Source of the DNA: a virus
IMG/VR virus record: IMGVR_UViG_3300044638_002082
Coordinates: 1-22,115 of that record
Strand: one strand, 5' to 3'
Length of the DNA: 22,115 nt
The first letter of the stretch is position 1. The number at the start of each line of letters is the position of its first letter. The position numbers and the translations under genes are program-made. This document shows, piece by piece, positions 21,569 through 22,115 of this stretch. The notes under the pieces are model-generated. The model was not told the origin of the DNA and did not search any database. It was given only the letters and a program-made list of their open reading frames with translations.

Positions 21569-22115
21569 ATGAGATACCTATTTTTATTTCTTCCCTTGTT
21601 TTCTTTTGCGCAAGACGTCGTAAAAGACACCGTTTACATTCAAAAGCAAGGAAACATTTATTACATTATTCAGCAAACGACTTTGTCTGATAGTACAGTC
21701 ACAGGCTCAAAGCAAATATTAGGCGATAGTGCAACCGCCATTCAAAGCCTTGTTACCGATGCGGAAAGGCAAAGCAACACGTTAGCTATTCATGCAAAGC
21801 CTATTATCACAAAAGGCAAAGCGGTGCAAAGAATTAATTACTACAATGATTTGCACGTTCAAATTAGTGGAAAGCCTGTGTATTTTACAACGGCACAAAG
21901 AGACACTGCAAAGTTTTTGGGAGATTGGAAATTGAATTTTAACGGTGAAATTATTGATGGAGTAATTGAATTAAACAACAACAAGCGTTTAATTTTTAAT
22001 CCTGATAATGGCAAAGTATATACAATTTCAACAAACCTGTTACTCTCGACATTCACAAATCAAATCACCTTTTCATTTAATGGTGTGCGCTATGATTTAT
22101 ACAAGTTTGGTAATG
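21569..22115 (+). CDS. Signal-peptide protein of unknown function (3' truncated by window edge)
   Basis: ATG at 21569 lies one base after the fibre 2 stop, and the frame is open to the window end (182 residues seen). Residues 1-14 form a signal peptide (MRYLFLFLPLFSFA, cleavage before Gln15). The mature part starts QDVVKDTVYIQKQGNIYYII, with later strand-rich segments such as LGDWKLNFNGEIIDGVIEL. There is no fibre repeat and no lipobox, and no domain is recognised in the part seen. As the third consecutive exported-type gene in the fibre block it may belong to the same functional group. The C-terminus lies outside the window, so sorting signals or an S74 domain there cannot be judged. Confidence 0.75.
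   Translation, partial: MRYLFLFLPLFSFAQDVVKDTVYIQKQGNIYYIIQQTTLSDSTVTGSKQILGDSATAIQSLVTDAERQSNTLAIHAKPIITKGKAVQRINYYNDLHVQISGKPVYFTTAQRDTAKFLGDWKLNFNGEIIDGVIELNNNKRLIFNPDNGKVYTISTNLLLSTFTNQITFSFNGVRYDLYKFGN

Overview
The window is a single-strand, tightly packed structural module of a tailed phage or prophage, most likely a long-tailed siphovirus infecting a Bacteroidetes host. Every supported gene is on the + strand. Most neighbours overlap by a few bases (ATGA or TAATG junctions) and the largest intergenic gap is 26 nt. The host assignment is inference. It rests on A/T-rich leaders without a usual Shine-Dalgarno sequence, a TAnnTTTG-type promoter motif in the only sizeable gap, Sec signal peptides that all end in Ala|Gln, and structural proteins resembling families I associate with Bacteroidetes phages. 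No tRNA, rRNA, CRISPR array, insertion sequence, integrase or lysis gene was seen.

Layout, left to right. 1-741 is the nuclease end of the large terminase, cut by the window edge. 748-1510 holds three small helical proteins, two of which share the same 21-nt start. 1510-2585 is a tail-assembly-chaperone gene with a probable -1 frameshift at a run of nine T. 2582-7189 holds tail completion/neck candidates and two large tail proteins. 7189-10107 is the tape measure gene. 10108-10714 holds a small four-cysteine protein and a small helix-turn-helix protein. After a candidate promoter, 10741-12123 encodes a ClpP-type prohead protease with an extra N-terminal domain and a scaffold-like C-terminus. 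It is followed by a probable decoration protein, the major capsid protein, a probable tail tube protein, a small protein, the portal and a head-tail connector. 16246 to the right edge holds two fibre proteins and one unknown protein, all with Sec signal peptides.

Together these genes package DNA (terminase, portal), build and mature the capsid (protease/scaffold, decoration, capsid protein), join head to tail (connector, completion proteins), build the tail (chaperone, tube, tape measure, tail-tip proteins) and bind the host (fibres, one with an S74 self-processing chaperone). The gene order is unusual: the tail block sits between terminase and head genes, the portal lies far from the terminase, and the tube candidate lies between capsid and portal.

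The most interesting points are: (1) three consecutive signal-peptide genes in the fibre region, which is unexpected for proteins normally assembled in the cytoplasm; (2) a 45-residue basic leader in front of the signal peptide of the first fibre, with a possible second start behind it; (3) the frameshifted chaperone, whose second frame has no ATG start of its own and is easily missed; and (4) the fused protease with a possible nested scaffold start.
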